From: Sanguibacter gelidistatuariae
Lineage (GTDB): Bacteria; Actinomycetota; Actinomycetes; Actinomycetales; Cellulomonadaceae
DNA length: 64,000 nt
Assembly: GCF_900096585.1 (NCBI RefSeq)
Contig: NZ_FMYH01000006.1
Coordinates: forward strand, 124,001-188,000
Direction: 5' to 3'
Position numbers and translations under genes: made by a program. Below, one piece after another: positions 42,164 to 53,487 of the stretch. Position 1 is the stretch's first letter; each line of letters starts with the position of its first letter. The notes beneath the pieces were generated by a model, which was not told the DNA's origin, ran no database searches, and was given only the letters and a program-made list of their open reading frames with translations.

Positions 42164-43630
42164 TCAGGGGCGCAACGCGACGGTCGTGGCCGTGACGGGC
42201 GCCGGGAGCTCGGTGCTGCCCTGCAGGTATGCATCTACCGTAGCCGCCGTAGCCCTCCCTTCGGCAATGGCCCACACGATGAGAGACTGCCCGCGACCTG
42301 CGTCTCCGGTGACAAAGACCCCCGGGACGGAGGATGAGAAGTCCTCGCGACGGGCCAGCAGGCCCCGTGATGTCACCTCCGAGCCCGCCTGGGCGACGAT
42401 CGAGCCGGTCTCCGGACCTGTGAATCCCATCGCGATGAGCACGAGGTCGACCGGGATGATCCGCTCGGTCCCGACGGCCGGCGCGCGCCGGCCGTCGGGC
42501 AGGTACTCGGTCGTGGCGACCTTGAGCGCCACGAGCTGACCCTCGGCGTTGCCGATGAACTCCACGGTCGAGGCGAGGTAGTCACGCTCCCCGCCCTCGG
42601 CGTGCGAGCTCGACACCTCGAAGAGCAGCGGGTCCGTCGGCCACGGCTGGCTGGCCGGGCGCTGCAGGGGCGGCCGCTTGCCGATCGCGAGCGTCGTGAC
42701 CGACGCCGCACCCTGGCGCAGCGAGGTGCCGATGCAGTCCGAGCCGGTGTCACCGCCGCCGATGACGATCACGTGCTTGTCGGTCGCCAGGATCTGCCCC
42801 GGGACCTCCTTTCCCGCCACGACGGCATTCGCCTGCGGCAGGAACTCCATCGCGAAGTGCACCCCCGCGAGGTCGTTGCCCGGGATGGGCAGCCCCCGCG
42901 GGATCGTCGCCCCGGTCGCCACGATCACTGCGTCGAAGCGGGCCCGCAGCTCCTCCCAGGTGAGGTCGACGCCGATCTCCACGCCGGCACGGAACCGGGT
43001 CCCCTCGGCCTTCATCTGCGCCAGACGGCGGTCGATGTGGCTCTTCTCGAGCTTGAAGTCGGGGATCCCGTAGCGCAGCAGGCCGCCGATGGCATCGTCG
43101 CGCTCGTAGACCGCGACGGTGTGGCCGGCCCGGGTGAGCTGCTGGGCGGCGGCGAGCCCGGCCGGGCCTGAGCCCACGACGGCGACGGTCTTGCCGGTCA
43201 GACGCTGAGGGATCTTCGGGACGACGTAGCCCCGTGCGAAGGCCTCGTCGATGATCGAGACCTCGACGTTCTTGATGGTCACCGCGGGCTGGTTGATGCC
43301 GAGCACACAGCTCGACTCGCACGGCGCCGGGCAGACCCGACCGGTGAACTCGGGGAAGTTGTTCGTGGCGTGCAGACGCTCGATCGCGTCCTCCCACTCG
43401 TCCCGCCGCACCAGGTCGTTCCAGTCCGGGATGAGGTTGCCCAGCGGGCAGCCCTGGTGGCAGAACGGGATGCCGCAGTCCATGCACCGGCTGGCCTGGA
43501 CCTTGACGAAGGCCGAGTCCTCGACTCGGTGGTCATGCACCTCACGCCAGTCCAGCAGCCGCACCTCGACGGGGCGGTACGCCGGGAGCTCGCGCTCCCG
43601 GGCTTTCAAGAAACCGCGTGGATCAGCCAC
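42164..43630 (-). CDS. gltD: Glutamate synthase small subunit
   Basis: GltD supplies electrons from NADPH to GltB for making glutamate from glutamine and 2-oxoglutarate. The GTG at 43630 is the start, with GGAGGG upstream; it overlaps gltB by eight bases. The 488-residue product has iron-sulfur ligands in [14 protein letters not shown] (Cys49, 52, 57, 61) and further cysteines in [14 protein letters not shown] motif [15 protein letters not shown] (about 147-161) and NADPH motif [11 protein letters not shown] follow, then the C-terminal [17 protein letters not shown]. Confidence 0.97.
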   Translation of the reverse strand: MADPRGFLKARERELPAYRPVEVRLLDWREVHDHRVEDSAFVKVQASRCMDCGIPFCHQGCPLGNLIPDWNDLVRRDEWEDAIERLHATNNFPEFTGRVCPAPCESSCVLGINQPAVTIKNVEVSIIDEAFARGYVVPKIPQRLTGKTVAVVGSGPAGLAAAQQLTRAGHTVAVYERDDAIGGLLRYGIPDFKLEKSHIDRRLAQMKAEGTRFRAGVEIGVDLTWEELRARFDAVIVATGATIPRGLPIPGNDLAGVHFAMEFLPQANAVVAGKEVPGQILATDKHVIVIGGGDTGSDCIGTSLRQGAASVTTLAIGKRPPLQRPASQPWPTDPLLFEVSSSHAEGGERDYLASTVEFIGNAEGQLVALKVATTEYLPDGRRAPAVGTERIIPVDLVLIAMGFTGPETGSIVAQAGSEVTSRGLLARREDFSSSVPGVFVTGDAGRGQSLIVWAIAEGRATAATVDAYLQGSTELPAPVTATTVALRP

Positions 43631-46600
43631 GGGAACCCTCCAAGATCTCTTCCCAGGCACCCGGCGCGGAGATGTCGACGCCGTCGACCTCCGCCTTGGC
43701 GAGCGCCGTGCGGATACGTGCAAACTCCGTCGGCAAGATCTTCGTGAACCGCTCGCGGGCGGCCCCGAAGTCTGCAAGCAGCACGTCGGCCACCCGAGAG
43801 TGCGTCTCGGCGAGGTGACGACGCAGCAGGTCCTCGACGATAACCGCGTCGTCGTCGTCCAGGCCGGAGAGCGTGAGCTCACCGCTCGTGGCCGCCGCGA
43901 CGTTGAGCGCCTCCCGGCGCAGGTCCAGGACATAGGCGGTGCCGCCGGACATCCCGGCGCCGAAGTTGCGGCCGGTCGCGCCCAGCACCAGGACGGTGCC
44001 TCCAGTCATGTACTCGCAGCCGTGGTCGCCCACGCCTTCGACCACGAGGGTCGCGCCGGAGTTGCGCACGCCGAAGCGTTCACCGACGTAGCCGCGCAGG
44101 AAGATCTCTCCTGACGTGGCGCCGTAGCCGATGACGTTACCGGCGATGACGTTGTTCGTGCCGGTCAGGACCGCTGAGCGATCAGGTCGCACGATGATCC
44201 GCCCACCCGAGAGTCCCTTGCCGACGTAGTCGTTGGCGTCACCGAACAGCCGGAGCGTGATCCCGCGCGGCAGGAACGCCCCGAGGGACTGGCCGGCCGA
44301 GCCGGTCAGCGTGACGTCGATGGTGTTGTCGGGCAGGCCCGCACCGCGGTACCGCTTGGTCACCTCGTGACCGAGCATGGTCCCGACGGTGCGGTTGACG
44401 TTGCGGATGGGCAGCGCGATCTCGACCGGGGCGCCGGTCTCGAGCGCCTCCGCTGCGAGGGCGATGAGCTGGTTGTCCAGGGCCCGGGCGAGCCCGTGGT
44501 CCTGGGTCGTGGTGTTGCGCAACGACGAACCCGGGACAGGCTGGGGCACCACGAGCACGGGAGCGAGGTCGAGCCCCTGTGCCTTCCAGTGGTCGATCGC
44601 CCGACGCGCATCGAGTGTCTGCACCTGGCCGACGGCCTCTTCGATCGACCGGTACCCGAGTGCCGCGAGGTGCTCGCGAACCTCCTGGGCGATGAACTCG
44701 AAGAAGTTCACGACGAACTCGGGCTTGCCTGTGAAGCGCGCGCGCAGCTCCGGATTCTGGGTGGCCACGCCGACCGGACATGTGTCCAGGTGGCACACGC
44801 GCATCATGATGCAGCCGGAGACGACCATCGGAGCCGTCGCGAAGCCGAACTCCTCGGCTCCCAGCAGGGCGCCGATGATGACGTCGCGGCCGGTCTTCAT
44901 CTGACCGTCGACCTGCACGACGATGCGGTCGCGCAGGTTGTTGAGCACAAGGGTCTGCTGGGTCTCGGCCAGGCCGATCTCCCACGGGGTCCCCGCGTGC
45001 TTGAGGGAGGTCAACGGGCTCGCGCCCGTGCCGCCGTCGTGCCCGGAGATGAGCACGACGTCCGCGTGCGCCTTGGCCACCCCCGCGGCAACCGTGCCGA
45101 CGCCGAACTCGGAGACAAGCTTGACGTGGATCCGCGCCACCGGGTTGGCGTTCTTGGCGTCGTGGATGAGTTGGGCAAGGTCTTCGATCGAGTAGATGTC
45201 GTGGTGGGGGGGCGGGGAGATGAGCCCGACTCCCGGCGTCGAGTGACGCGTCTTGGCGACCCACGGGTAGACCTTGTGCCCGGGCAGCTGACCGCCCTCA
45301 CCGGGCTTGGCGCCCTGCGCGAGCTTGATCTGGATGTCGTCCGCGCTGGTCAGGTACTCGGACGTCACCCCGAACCGGCCGGAGGCGATCTGCTTGACCT
45401 TGCTGCGGCGCTGCGGGTCGTAGAGGCGCTCGGGGTCTTCCCCACCCTCGCCCGTGTTGGACCGTCCGCCGAGCTGGTTCATCGCGATGGCGAGCGTCTC
45501 GTGCGTCTCGGCGGAGATGGACCCGTAGGACATGGCACCGGTGTTGAAGCGCTTGACGATCTCCGAGATCGGTTCGACCTCGTCGATCGAGAGCGCCGGG
45601 CGCAGGCCCTCCTTGAACTCGAGCAGCCCGCGCAGGGTCATCAGCCGTTCGGTCTGGTCGTCGACCCGCTTGGTGTACTCGCGGAAGACGTCCATCTGAC
45701 GCGTGCGGGTCGAGTGCTGGAGCCGGAAGACCGTCTCCGGGTCGAAGAGATGCTCCTCGCCGTCCCGGCGCCACTGGTACTCCCCGCCCACGGCCAGGCT
45801 CTGGTGAGCCTGGAAGTTGCCCGACGCCGGGTAGGCCTCGGCGTGGCGGGCGGCGACCTCGGCCGCGATGACGTCGAGGCCGACGCCGCCGAGCCGGCTC
45901 GTGGTGCCGGTGAAGTAGTCGCCGATGAGCTCGTGGGACAGGCCGATGGCCTCGAAGACCTGCGCGCCACGGTAGGAGGACATGGTCGAGATGCCCATCT
46001 TGGACATGACCTTGAGCACGCCCTTGCCGAGGGCCTTGATGAGGTTGGTCACGGCCTGCTCGGGGCTCACCGTGACATAGCTCCTCGTGGCGAGGTCCTC
46101 GACCGTCTCCATGGCGAGGTAGGGGTTGACCGCGGCCGCGCCGTAGCCGATGAGAAGCGCGACGTGGTGCACCTCGCGGACGTCACCGGCCTCCACGACG
46201 AGGGAGACCTGGGTCCGGGTGTGCTTGCGCAGCAGGTGGTGGTGGACCGCGCTGGTGAGCAGCAACGACGGGATCGGGGCGAGGTCCTGGTAGGAGTCGC
46301 GGTCGGAGAGCACGATGAAGCTCGTGCCGGCGTCGATCGCCTCGTCGACCTCGGCGAAGATCTCGTCGAGGCGGGACCGAAGGCTCGCCCCGCCGCCGCT
46401 GACCTGGTACAGGCCGCGGACGGTCATGGCGGAGAAGGCCCCAGACAGCGACGGTGCCTTGTTGATGTTGATGATCTTGGCGAGGTCGTCGTTGTTGATG
46501 ACCGGGAAGGACAGCACGACCTTGCGGGCGTGGTCCGGGGTGTCGCACAGCAGGTTCGGCTCGGGTCCGATCGCACCGCCGATCGCGGTCACCAGCTCCT

Positions 46601-48200
46601 CGCGGATCGCGTCCAAGGGCGGGTTCGTGACCTGGGCGAACATCTGCGTGAAGTAGTCGAAGAGCACCCGGGGGCGGTTGGAGAGCACCGCGATCGGGGT
46701 GTCCGTGCCCATCGCACCGAGCGGCTCGCCGCCGGTGTTCGCCATCGGGGTGAGGAGGATCTTGACCTCTTCCTCGGTGTAGCCGAAGGCACGCTGACGA
46801 CGCTGGACCGAGGCCGGGGAGTGGATGACGTGCTCCCGGTCGGGGAGCGTGTCGAGGTCGATCGAGTTCTCCTTGACCCACTGCTGGTACGGGCGCTGCG
46901 CCGCGAGCTGGGACTTGATCTCGTCGTCGGAGACGATGCGCCCGGCGGCCGTGTCGACCAGGAACATCTTGCCGGGCTCGAGACGGCCCTTCTGCACGAC
47001 GGTCGCGGGGTCGATGTCCAGGACGCCCGCCTCGGAGGCGAGGACGACAAGGCCATCCTGAGTCACCCAGAACCGGCCCGGGCGCAGCCCGTTGCGGTCC
47101 AGGACCGCACCCATGAGCGTGCCGTCGGTGAAGGTCAGGCACGCGGGGCCGTCCCACGCCTCCATGAGGTTGGCGTGGTACTCGTAGAAGGCCCGACGCT
47201 CGGGTGACATCTCGGCGTGGTTCTCCCACGCCTCGGGGATCATCATGAGGACGGCGTGCGGGAGCGAACGCCCGCCCAGGTGCAGCAGTTCAAGCACCTC
47301 GTCGAAGGACGCGGAGTCGCTCGCCCCATCCGAGCAGATCGGCAGCAGGGACGTCAGGTCGCCAAGGTTGTCGCTGGCCAGCTTGCCCTGACGGGCGGCC
47401 ATCCAGTTCCGGTTCCCGCGGACGGTGTTGATCTCACCGTTGTGGGCAATCATCCGGAACGGCTGCGCGAGCGGCCAGGAGGGGAACGTGTTGGTCGAGA
47501 ACCGCGAGTGGACCAGCGCGAGCTCGCTCGCGTAGCGCGGGTCGGACAGGTCCGGGAAGAACGGCTCGAGCTGAGCCGTCGTGAGCATGCCCTTGTACGT
47601 GAGCGTGCGCGCGGACAACGAGGCGAAGAAGAGCCCCAGCTCGTTCTCGGCGCGCTTGCGGAGCCGGAAGGCGCGGCGGTCGAGGTCGATGCCGGACAGC
47701 TCGCGGGCCGGGTCGGCGACTACGACCTGGCGGAAGGTCGGCATCGAGGCGCGGGCGCTGGGCCCGACGAGGTCAGCGGTCACCGGGACGTCACGCCAGG
47801 CGAGGACCTCGAGCTTCTCCTCTGCGGCGATCGCCTCGACGGCGCGGGCGACCTCGTCGGCCTCCACGCGGTCCTGCGGCAGGAACGCCATGCCGATCGC
47901 GTAGGAGCCCACGGGAGGCAGGTCCGCCGCGACAACGTCGCGGATGAAGGCGTCGGGGATCTGGGTGAGGATCCCCGCGCCGTCGCCGCTGTTCTCCTCG
48001 GCACCCACCGCGCCGCGGTGGTCCAGGTTGAGCAGAGCGGTCAGGCCGGCGTCGACGATGTCCCGCCCAGGCGTCCCACGCAGCGTCGCCACGAAGGCCA
48101 CACCGCAGGCGTCGTGCTCGGCGCGCGGGTCGTAGAGACCTTGCGCTCCGGGTGCGTCGGGCCTGGGGGAACTGCTTGCACTTTTCAGCGGCGTGGTCAT
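43623..48200 (-). CDS. gltB: Glutamate synthase large subunit
   Basis: GltB hydrolyses glutamine and transfers the ammonia to 2-oxoglutarate. The ATG at 48200 gives 1525 residues with a short propeptide ending before the nucleophile Cys32 ([14 protein letters not shown]). The class II amidotransferase domain is followed by the central domain and the FMN-binding synthase domain ([27 protein letters not shown]). The 3Fe-4S ligands lie in [17 protein letters not shown]-terminal beta-helix follows ([29 protein letters not shown]). The 136-bp gap before it, shared with the lgt stop, must hold its promoter. Confidence 0.97.
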   Translation of the reverse strand: MTTPLKSASSSPRPDAPGAQGLYDPRAEHDACGVAFVATLRGTPGRDIVDAGLTALLNLDHRGAVGAEENSGDGAGILTQIPDAFIRDVVAADLPPVGSYAIGMAFLPQDRVEADEVARAVEAIAAEEKLEVLAWRDVPVTADLVGPSARASMPTFRQVVVADPARELSGIDLDRRAFRLRKRAENELGLFFASLSARTLTYKGMLTTAQLEPFFPDLSDPRYASELALVHSRFSTNTFPSWPLAQPFRMIAHNGEINTVRGNRNWMAARQGKLASDNLGDLTSLLPICSDGASDSASFDEVLELLHLGGRSLPHAVLMMIPEAWENHAEMSPERRAFYEYHANLMEAWDGPACLTFTDGTLMGAVLDRNGLRPGRFWVTQDGLVVLASEAGVLDIDPATVVQKGRLEPGKMFLVDTAAGRIVSDDEIKSQLAAQRPYQQWVKENSIDLDTLPDREHVIHSPASVQRRQRAFGYTEEEVKILLTPMANTGGEPLGAMGTDTPIAVLSNRPRVLFDYFTQMFAQVTNPPLDAIREELVTAIGGAIGPEPNLLCDTPDHARKVVLSFPVINNDDLAKIININKAPSLSGAFSAMTVRGLYQVSGGGASLRSRLDEIFAEVDEAIDAGTSFIVLSDRDSYQDLAPIPSLLLTSAVHHHLLRKHTRTQVSLVVEAGDVREVHHVALLIGYGAAAVNPYLAMETVEDLATRSYVTVSPEQAVTNLIKALGKGVLKVMSKMGISTMSSYRGAQVFEAIGLSHELIGDYFTGTTSRLGGVGLDVIAAEVAARHAEAYPASGNFQAHQSLAVGGEYQWRRDGEEHLFDPETVFRLQHSTRTRQMDVFREYTKRVDDQTERLMTLRGLLEFKEGLRPALSIDEVEPISEIVKRFNTGAMSYGSISAETHETLAIAMNQLGGRSNTGEGGEDPERLYDPQRRSKVKQIASGRFGVTSEYLTSADDIQIKLAQGAKPGEGGQLPGHKVYPWVAKTRHSTPGVGLISPPPHHDIYSIEDLAQLIHDAKNANPVARIHVKLVSEFGVGTVAAGVAKAHADVVLISGHDGGTGASPLTSLKHAGTPWEIGLAETQQTLVLNNLRDRIVVQVDGQMKTGRDVIIGALLGAEEFGFATAPMVVSGCIMMRVCHLDTCPVGVATQNPELRARFTGKPEFVVNFFEFIAQEVREHLAALGYRSIEEAVGQVQTLDARRAIDHWKAQGLDLAPVLVVPQPVPGSSLRNTTTQDHGLARALDNQLIALAAEALETGAPVEIALPIRNVNRTVGTMLGHEVTKRYRGAGLPDNTIDVTLTGSAGQSLGAFLPRGITLRLFGDANDYVGKGLSGGRIIVRPDRSAVLTGTNNVIAGNVIGYGATSGEIFLRGYVGERFGVRNSGATLVVEGVGDHGCEYMTGGTVLVLGATGRNFGAGMSGGTAYVLDLRREALNVAAATSGELTLSGLDDDDAVIVEDLLRRHLAETHSRVADVLLADFGAARERFTKILPTEFARIRTALAKAEVDGVDISAPGAWEEILEGSRG

Positions 48201-48336
48201 CAACACCGTCCTCACGGAGGGCCCACTTGACGCGGGCTTTACTTAACTGCGGGGATTTGCGGGACGCCATCGGCCCAAGCGATATGACATTACTGTTCAG
48301 TTGTTTCGCCGACGTTTCCAAGCAGAGTCACTCAGG

Positions 48337-49386
48337 TCACACGCCGTGGGGCTCTTGACCTTCGCCCCGGGTTGACCTGGGATTCCGCGCTGCATCGGAT
48401 ATTTCGGGTACGGACTCGGCGTCCGGCGTCGAGTCGGTGTCCGTCTCGGAATCCGATACGCGCTCGGAGCTGGCCACGGCGAGCTCGTCACCCGCGTCCG
48501 CGGGTGCGTCCGTGCCCGCCTGCGCGGCCCTGCTCGGATCGAGATAGACGCTCTCCTCACGGCCGCCGCCACGATGTCCCACCACGATGAACGCGACGAG
48601 TGCCCCCAGGCCGACGATGATCGACGTCCACACGTTCAGGCGCAGCCCGAGGATCGTCTCGGCGGCGTCGATGCGCAGCAGCTCGATCCACAGGCGACCG
48701 GCCGTGTACAGCACGACGTACAGCCAGAACACGCGACCGTGACCGAGCCGGAACCGGCGGTCGAGATAGATGAGCAGGCCCGCCGCGGCGAGATTCCACA
48801 GCAGCTCGTAGAGGAACGTGGGGTGGAAGAGCGTGCCGACCGGGTAGCCGGCGTTGCGCGCGACGTCGGGACTGACTTCCAGCCCCCACGGAAGGGTCGT
48901 CGCGCGGCCGAAGAGCTCCTGGTTGAACCAGTTGCCGAGCCGGCCGATCGCCTGAGCGATGAGCAGCCCGGGGGCGAGCGCGTCAGCAAAAGCACCGAAG
49001 CTCACTCCGGCGCGCCGGCACCCGATGTAGGCACCGACCGCGCCGAGCGCCACGGCGCCCCAGATGCCGAGCCCACCTTCCCAGATCGCGAAGGCCTTGA
49101 GCGGGTCTCCCCCGGCGCCGAAGTAGGCGTCCGGCGAGCTGATGACGTGATAGAGACGCCCGCCGACGATGCCGAAGGGCACCGCCCAGTAGGCGATCTC
49201 GTAGACCTCGTCGGCGTTACCGCCGCGCTCTTCCCAGCGCTTGCCGGTGAGCCACGCGGCGAAGAAGATGCCGATCAGGATCGCGAAGGCGTAGGCACGC
49301 AGCGGGAACGGACCCAGGTGCCACACGCCCTCGCTCGGGCTGGGGATCGAGGCGAGGATCGTCAGAGTCTGCTCGGAAGCGCTCAC
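48337..49386 (-). CDS. lgt: Prolipoprotein diacylglyceryl transferase
   Basis: Lgt transfers diacylglycerol from phosphatidylglycerol to the lipobox cysteine of prolipoproteins, such as those encoded at 9.9 and 61 kb. The 349-residue product has seven hydrophobic segments. Key motifs are GGRLYHVISSPDAYF near 78 and the Lgt signature GRLGNWFNQELFGRAT near 150. HPTFLYELLWNL near 190 also fits. A ~80-residue acidic, Ser/Asp/Glu-rich C-terminal tail (SDSETDTDSTPDAES) is an extension beyond the enzyme core. The GTG start overlaps the trpA stop by four bases. Confidence 0.95.
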   Translation of the reverse strand: MSASEQTLTILASIPSPSEGVWHLGPFPLRAYAFAILIGIFFAAWLTGKRWEERGGNADEVYEIAYWAVPFGIVGGRLYHVISSPDAYFGAGGDPLKAFAIWEGGLGIWGAVALGAVGAYIGCRRAGVSFGAFADALAPGLLIAQAIGRLGNWFNQELFGRATTLPWGLEVSPDVARNAGYPVGTLFHPTFLYELLWNLAAAGLLIYLDRRFRLGHGRVFWLYVVLYTAGRLWIELLRIDAAETILGLRLNVWTSIIVGLGALVAFIVVGHRGGGREESVYLDPSRAAQAGTDAPADAGDELAVASSERVSDSETDTDSTPDAESVPEISDAARNPRSTRGEGQEPHGV

Positions 49387-50204
49387 GCGGTCTGCCCTGC
49401 TCCCGTGCGGGCCGATCGGACGCCGGCCGCAAGTCCCTGCGCGACGGCGCTCATCGCCGCGAGGCGGTCGGCGAACGGTCCGTCGCCGAGCAGCGGCTTG
49501 ACGAAGGCCGACCCGACGATCACGCCGTCGGCGTACCGTCCGACCTCAGCGGCCTGCTCCGGGCGGGACACGCCGAGGCCGACGCACACGCGCGCGGCGC
49601 CGGCCGCACGGGTGGCCGCCACGAGCTGCTCGGCGCCGGCGCCGACCGTGGCCCGCTCGCCGGTGACGCCCATCGTGGACGCGGCGTAGACGAAGCCGCG
49701 CGAGGCGGCCGCGGTCAGCGCGAGGCGCTGCGGGGTTGAGCTCGGGGCCACGAGGAAGACCTTGTCGAGGTCGCGCGCATCAGCGGCGGTGATCCACTCT
49801 GCGCCTTCGTCGGGGATGAGGTCGGGGGTGATGAGCCCGGCTCCCCCGGCGGCTGCGAGGTCGCGGGCGAAGGCGTCGACCCCGTAGCGCAGCACCGGGT
49901 TGAAGTACGTCATGACGAGCACAGGCGCGCCGAGACCGGCGACCGCCTCGATCACCGTGAATACGTCCCGGACGCGGGTCCCTCCGTCCAGGGCGACGTT
50001 CACCGCAGACTGGATCGTGGGGCCGTCCATGACCGGGTCGGAATACGGGATGCCGAGCTCGAGGATGTCCGCTCCGGACTCGATGAGCGTCCGCGCGGCC
50101 TCGATGGACTGGGCGAGGGTGGGGAAACCGATCGGTAGGTACCCGATGAGCGCGGCGCGCCCCTCGGCTTTGAGCTCGTCGATCCGACGTGCGGTGGCGC
50201 TCAC
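49383..50204 (-). CDS. trpA: Tryptophan synthase alpha subunit
   Basis: TrpA cleaves indole-3-glycerol phosphate and passes indole to TrpB. The GTG overlapping the trpB stop gives a 273-residue protein. It has the catalytic Glu49 in [11 protein letters not shown] and Asp60 in [10 protein letters not shown], then [10 protein letters not shown] and [12 protein letters not shown]. The glycine-rich phosphate loop is in [10 protein letters not shown]. Together with trpB and trpC it completes the last steps of tryptophan synthesis. Confidence 0.96.
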   Translation of the reverse strand: MSATARRIDELKAEGRAALIGYLPIGFPTLAQSIEAARTLIESGADILELGIPYSDPVMDGPTIQSAVNVALDGGTRVRDVFTVIEAVAGLGAPVLVMTYFNPVLRYGVDAFARDLAAAGGAGLITPDLIPDEGAEWITAADARDLDKVFLVAPSSTPQRLALTAAASRGFVYAASTMGVTGERATVGAGAEQLVAATRAAGAARVCVGLGVSRPEQAAEVGRYADGVIVGSAFVKPLLGDGPFADRLAAMSAVAQGLAAGVRSARTGAGQTA

Positions 50205-51448
50205 GCGTCTGCTCCTTCTTCGCTGAGGTCGGCGTCGGCGTCGACGAGGTCGAACCACCGCGCGGCGGTGCCCACGTCTTTGTCCCCGCGGCCGGACAGG
50301 TTCACCAGGATGAGCTCGTCCGTGCGGCCGGCGGCCTGGGCCTCGAGGCCCAGCTTGATCGCGCCTGCCAGGGCGTGGGCTGACTCGATCGCGGGGATGA
50401 TGCCCTCCGTCCGGCACAGCAGGCGCAGGGCCTCCATGGCTTCGGAGTCGGTGATCGGGAAGTACTCGGCGCGTTTGATGTCGGCAAGGAAGGAGTGCTC
50501 GGGGCCGACCCCGGGGTAGTCCAGGCCCGCAGAGATCGAGTGGCTGTCCTTGGTCTGACCGTCTTCGTCCTGGAGCAGGTAGGAGCGGGCACCGTGCAGC
50601 ACGCCCGCCATGCCACCGGTAATCGAGGACGCGTGACGCCCGGTCTCGAACCCGTCGCCGCCGGCCTCGAAGCCGACCAGGCGGACGCCCGCGTCATCGA
50701 GGAAGGCGTCGAAGATGCCGATCGCGTTCGAGCCGCCGCCGACGCAGGCCGCGACCACGTCGGGCAGCCGGCCGGCGAGGTCGAGGACCTGCTGGCGGGC
50801 TTCGACGCCGATGATGCGCTGGAAGTCGCGAACCATGGTCGGGAAGGGGTGTGGGCCGGCCGCGGTGCCGAAGACGTAGTTGGTCGTGTCTACGTTCGTG
50901 ACCCAGTCGCGCATCGCCTCGTTGATCGCGTCCTTGAGGGTGCGCGTTCCGGCCGTCACGGAGATCACCTCGGCGCCGAGCAGGCGCATCCGGGCGACGT
51001 TGAGCGCCTGGCGGCGGGTGTCTTCCTCGCCCATGTACACGACGCACTCGAGGTCGAAGAGCGCCGCGGCGGTGGCCGTGGCGACCCCGTGCTGACCGGC
51101 GCCGGTCTCGGCGATCACGCGCTTCTTGCCCAGGCGCTTGGTGAGCAGCGCCTGGCCGAGGACGTTGTTGATCTTGTGCGAACCGGTGTGGTTGAGGTCC
51201 TCGCGCTTGAGGATGATCCGGGCCCCGCCAGCGTGCTGGGCGAACCGGGGCACCTCGGTGATGATGCTCGGGCGCCCGCTGTAGGACCGGTGGAGCTCGT
51301 TGAGCTCGGCGGCGAAGGCCGGGTCGGCGACCGCCTTGCGGTACTCGGCGTCCAGCTCGTCGAGGGCGGCGACCAGTGCCTCCGGGACGTAGCGACCGCC
51401 GTACTCACCGAAGTACGGGCCTTGGAGGTTCTGCAGTGATTCGGGCAA
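50201..51448 (-). CDS. trpB: Tryptophan synthase beta subunit
   Basis: TrpB condenses indole with serine using pyridoxal phosphate. The 415-residue product starts [25 protein letters not shown]. The PLP lysine is Lys92 in [32 protein letters not shown] follows near 114, and the phosphate-binding glycine loop is [14 protein letters not shown]. It lies 93 bases after trpC and is coupled to trpA by a GTGA overlap. Confidence 0.97.
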   Translation of the reverse strand: MPESLQNLQGPYFGEYGGRYVPEALVAALDELDAEYRKAVADPAFAAELNELHRSYSGRPSIITEVPRFAQHAGGARIILKREDLNHTGSHKINNVLGQALLTKRLGKKRVIAETGAGQHGVATATAAALFDLECVVYMGEEDTRRQALNVARMRLLGAEVISVTAGTRTLKDAINEAMRDWVTNVDTTNYVFGTAAGPHPFPTMVRDFQRIIGVEARQQVLDLAGRLPDVVAACVGGGSNAIGIFDAFLDDAGVRLVGFEAGGDGFETGRHASSITGGMAGVLHGARSYLLQDEDGQTKDSHSISAGLDYPGVGPEHSFLADIKRAEYFPITDSEAMEALRLLCRTEGIIPAIESAHALAGAIKLGLEAQAAGRTDELILVNLSGRGDKDVGTAARWFDLVDADADLSEEGADA

Positions 51449-51541
51449 GGGTAGGGCCTTCCAGGGTTGCGACGACCGGCGCCCTGCGGGGCGCGCCGAT
51501 GAGGTCGGACCGCCCTGGAGGACACCGTGGAGAGCTGGGAG

Positions 51542-52354
51542 TCAGTGGCGGACGGCCCAGAGGGAGGGGTGGGAGCCGGCTGCGACGAGGTCTGCCACGG
51601 CGGACCGCGGTGACTCACCGGTCACCAGCGCCTCCCCGACGAGGACGGCGTTCGCCCCGGACCGGGCGTAGTCCATGACGTCGTGCGGGCCGCGCACGCC
51701 GGACTCGGCGATGCGGACGACGCCGTCGGGGACGGCCGGCGCGAGCCGGGCGAAGGTGGTCCGGTCGACCTCGAGGGTCTTGAGGTTGCGGGCGTTGACC
51801 CCGACCAGGCGCGCCCCGGCGTCCAGCGCCCGGGTGACCTCGTCGACCGTGTGTACCTCGACCAGGGCGGTCATGCCGAGGGAGTGGACGCGCTCGACGA
51901 GCGACTCGAGCACCGTCTGCTCGAGTGCAGCGACGATGAGCAGGACGAGGTCGGCGCCGTAGGCACGGGCCTCCCACACCTGGTACGGGGAGACGACGAA
52001 GTCTTTGCGCAGGATGGGGATGTCGACCGCCGCGCGGACCGCGGTGAGGTCGGCCAGGCTTCCACCGAAGCGTCGTTCCTCGGTCAGCACGGAGATGACC
52101 GAGGCGCCGCCCTTCTCGTACTCACGGGCCAGCGCGGCCGGGTCGTCGATCGTGGCGAGGGCGCCCTTGCTCGGACTCGACCGCTTGACCTCGGCGATCA
52201 CCGCGACGGCGTCCTCCTGGTTGAGCCGGCTGACGCACTCGAGCGCGTTGGGCTGACGCAGTGCTCGTGCCTTCAGGTCGGCGAGCGGTGTTGCCGCCTC
52301 ACGGACCGCGAGATCTTCCCGAACACCGACGATAATGTCATCGAGCACCGTCAT
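51542..52354 (-). CDS. trpC: Indole-3-glycerol phosphate synthase
   Basis: It closes the indole ring from carboxyphenylamino-deoxyribulose phosphate. The ATG with GAAGAGG upstream gives 270 residues starting [16 protein letters not shown]. Motifs are [13 protein letters not shown] (Glu55, Lys57), [23 protein letters not shown] (catalytic Lys), [14 protein letters not shown] and [10 protein letters not shown]. No phosphoribosylanthranilate isomerase domain is fused; actinobacteria use PriA for that step. A hairpin in the 174-bp gap upstream suggests a separate promoter from trpE. Confidence 0.96.
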   Translation of the reverse strand: MTVLDDIIVGVREDLAVREAATPLADLKARALRQPNALECVSRLNQEDAVAVIAEVKRSSPSKGALATIDDPAALAREYEKGGASVISVLTEERRFGGSLADLTAVRAAVDIPILRKDFVVSPYQVWEARAYGADLVLLIVAALEQTVLESLVERVHSLGMTALVEVHTVDEVTRALDAGARLVGVNARNLKTLEVDRTTFARLAPAVPDGVVRIAESGVRGPHDVMDYARSGANAVLVGEALVTGESPRSAVADLVAAGSHPSLWAVRH

Positions 52355-52503
52355 GACGCCTCTTCTTCCCGAATTCGAATGCACCAGCTGAGGCGCACCT
52401 CACGGCGGCGACTCTTGCCCGCGTCACGCGGACCTGCTACCAGCCATCGTAGAGCCGTCCGTCGACCAGCGACTCATCCGTACGGCCCGTGAGACGACCG
52501 AAT

Positions 52504-52525
52504 GGTCCCGGCCCAGAACGGGACC
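52504..52525 (-). terminator. Hairpin after the HGxxPAAW gene
   Basis: Arms GGTCCCG and CGGGACC with an eight-base loop start three bases beyond the stop codon. It could end the hisI-trpE transcript before trpC. Confidence 0.45.
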
Positions 52526-52528
52526 GGT

Positions 52529-52798
52529 TCAGTGGCTGGTCGCGGCGTTGCTGTCACCGGCAGACTGGCCATATCCGGCGACGGACAGGACCTTCCCGCC
52601 GACCAGCCCGACGACGACGATCGCCGCGCCGACCCAGATGAGCCAGTTCGCCGAGACGCACATCGCGACGCCGGCGAGGACGGAGCCGACGACGACGACG
52701 ATCGTGGTGAACCAGGCCGCGAGGGTGTGCCCGTGGTTCGAGGGCGGTGCGGACGGCGGCAGGTAGGAAGCGTCGACCTGTGCGGAGCTGTCAGTCAT
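52529..52798 (-). CDS. HGxxPAAW-type small membrane protein
   Basis: Function is unknown. The 89-residue product has HGHTLAAWFTTIVVVVGSVLAG, the actinobacterial HGxxPAAW motif with Leu in place of Pro (residues ~22-29). Two hydrophobic segments follow (about 28-48 and 53-75). The family occurs in trp operons of high-GC Gram-positives, as here between the trp-associated membrane protein and trpC. Confidence 0.85.
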   Translation of the reverse strand: MTDSSAQVDASYLPPSAPPSNHGHTLAAWFTTIVVVVGSVLAGVAMCVSANWLIWVGAAIVVVGLVGGKVLSVAGYGQSAGDSNAATSH

Positions 52799-52866
52799 GG
52801 GTCATGCCTTTCATGGAAACGTGGTCCTAGCCTATCCAATGCTGGCGCGTCGGGAGGCCTGTGGGG

Positions 52867-53487
52867 TCAGGTCGGGTCGTCGCCCTGGGTCAGCGCATCC
52901 CAAGCATCGCGCTCGTCGAGGTCGGTCTCGTCGGTGTCGGGGGCACTCTCCTGCGGGGCGTCCTGCCCGTGGACGGGCGTGTCGTACTTGGTCGTCCGGC
53001 TCCCCCAGTCGATGGGCGCGACCGCGGCCCGCACGGCCACGGCGATGATCGCAAGCCCGCAGACGAGCGCGAGGTAGGGCGCATAGGAGACCGTCACGTC
53101 GCCGACGACGCCGATCACCCCGGTCGCGTCGGCAACCCCGGACCGTGCCGCGGCGTCGGGCGAGCGGATGAAGTTGAACCCGGAGCCGGCGATCACGAGG
53201 CCACCGGCGATCACGACGAGCAGGGAGAACCAGCGGGCGATCCGGCCGACCAGGCCGAGCGCGAGGCCGGCTGCGACGACCACCAGGGCGGCCGCGCTCA
53301 CCCCCGGGGCGGCCGACGTGCCGGTCACCACGACCTTCACCTGCTCATTGAGGACGGTCGATGCGTAGGTCGTCAGCCAGGTGGGCGCCGCGGTCGCGAC
53401 CGCGGCGGCGCCGAGCAGGACGAGCGACAGGACCACCCTGCGGCGTGCGGCGCGCGGGTTGGCTGCTGCGCTCGCGTCCTCGCTCAC
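52867..53487 (-). CDS. Trp operon-associated membrane protein (TIGR02234-like)
   Basis: Function is unknown. The 206-residue product has four likely membrane segments: ~17-38, 57-75, 84-105 and 130-160. A conserved extracellular loop APTWLTTYASTVLNEQVKV follows the first segment. The acidic C-terminus is variable. The GTG start overlaps the trpE stop (GTGA), so it is coupled to trpE. Its position fits the Trp-operon-associated family of actinobacteria. Confidence 0.88.
   Translation of the reverse strand: MSEDASAAANPRAARRRVVLSLVLLGAAAVATAAPTWLTTYASTVLNEQVKVVVTGTSAAPGVSAAALVVVAAGLALGLVGRIARWFSLLVVIAGGLVIAGSGFNFIRSPDAAARSGVADATGVIGVVGDVTVSYAPYLALVCGLAIIAVAVRAAVAPIDWGSRTTKYDTPVHGQDAPQESAPDTDETDLDERDAWDALTQGDDPT

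Noticed and set aside
43631-43933. Upstream extension of gltD by 101 codons
   Set aside because: The extension lies wholly inside gltB in another frame; the GTG with GGAGGG at 43630 gives the family N-terminus.
44367-47207. 946-codon plus-strand open frame opposite gltB
   Set aside because: It is the complement of a strongly conserved gene and has Asp/Val/Gly/Arg/Leu-rich composition typical of antisense frames.
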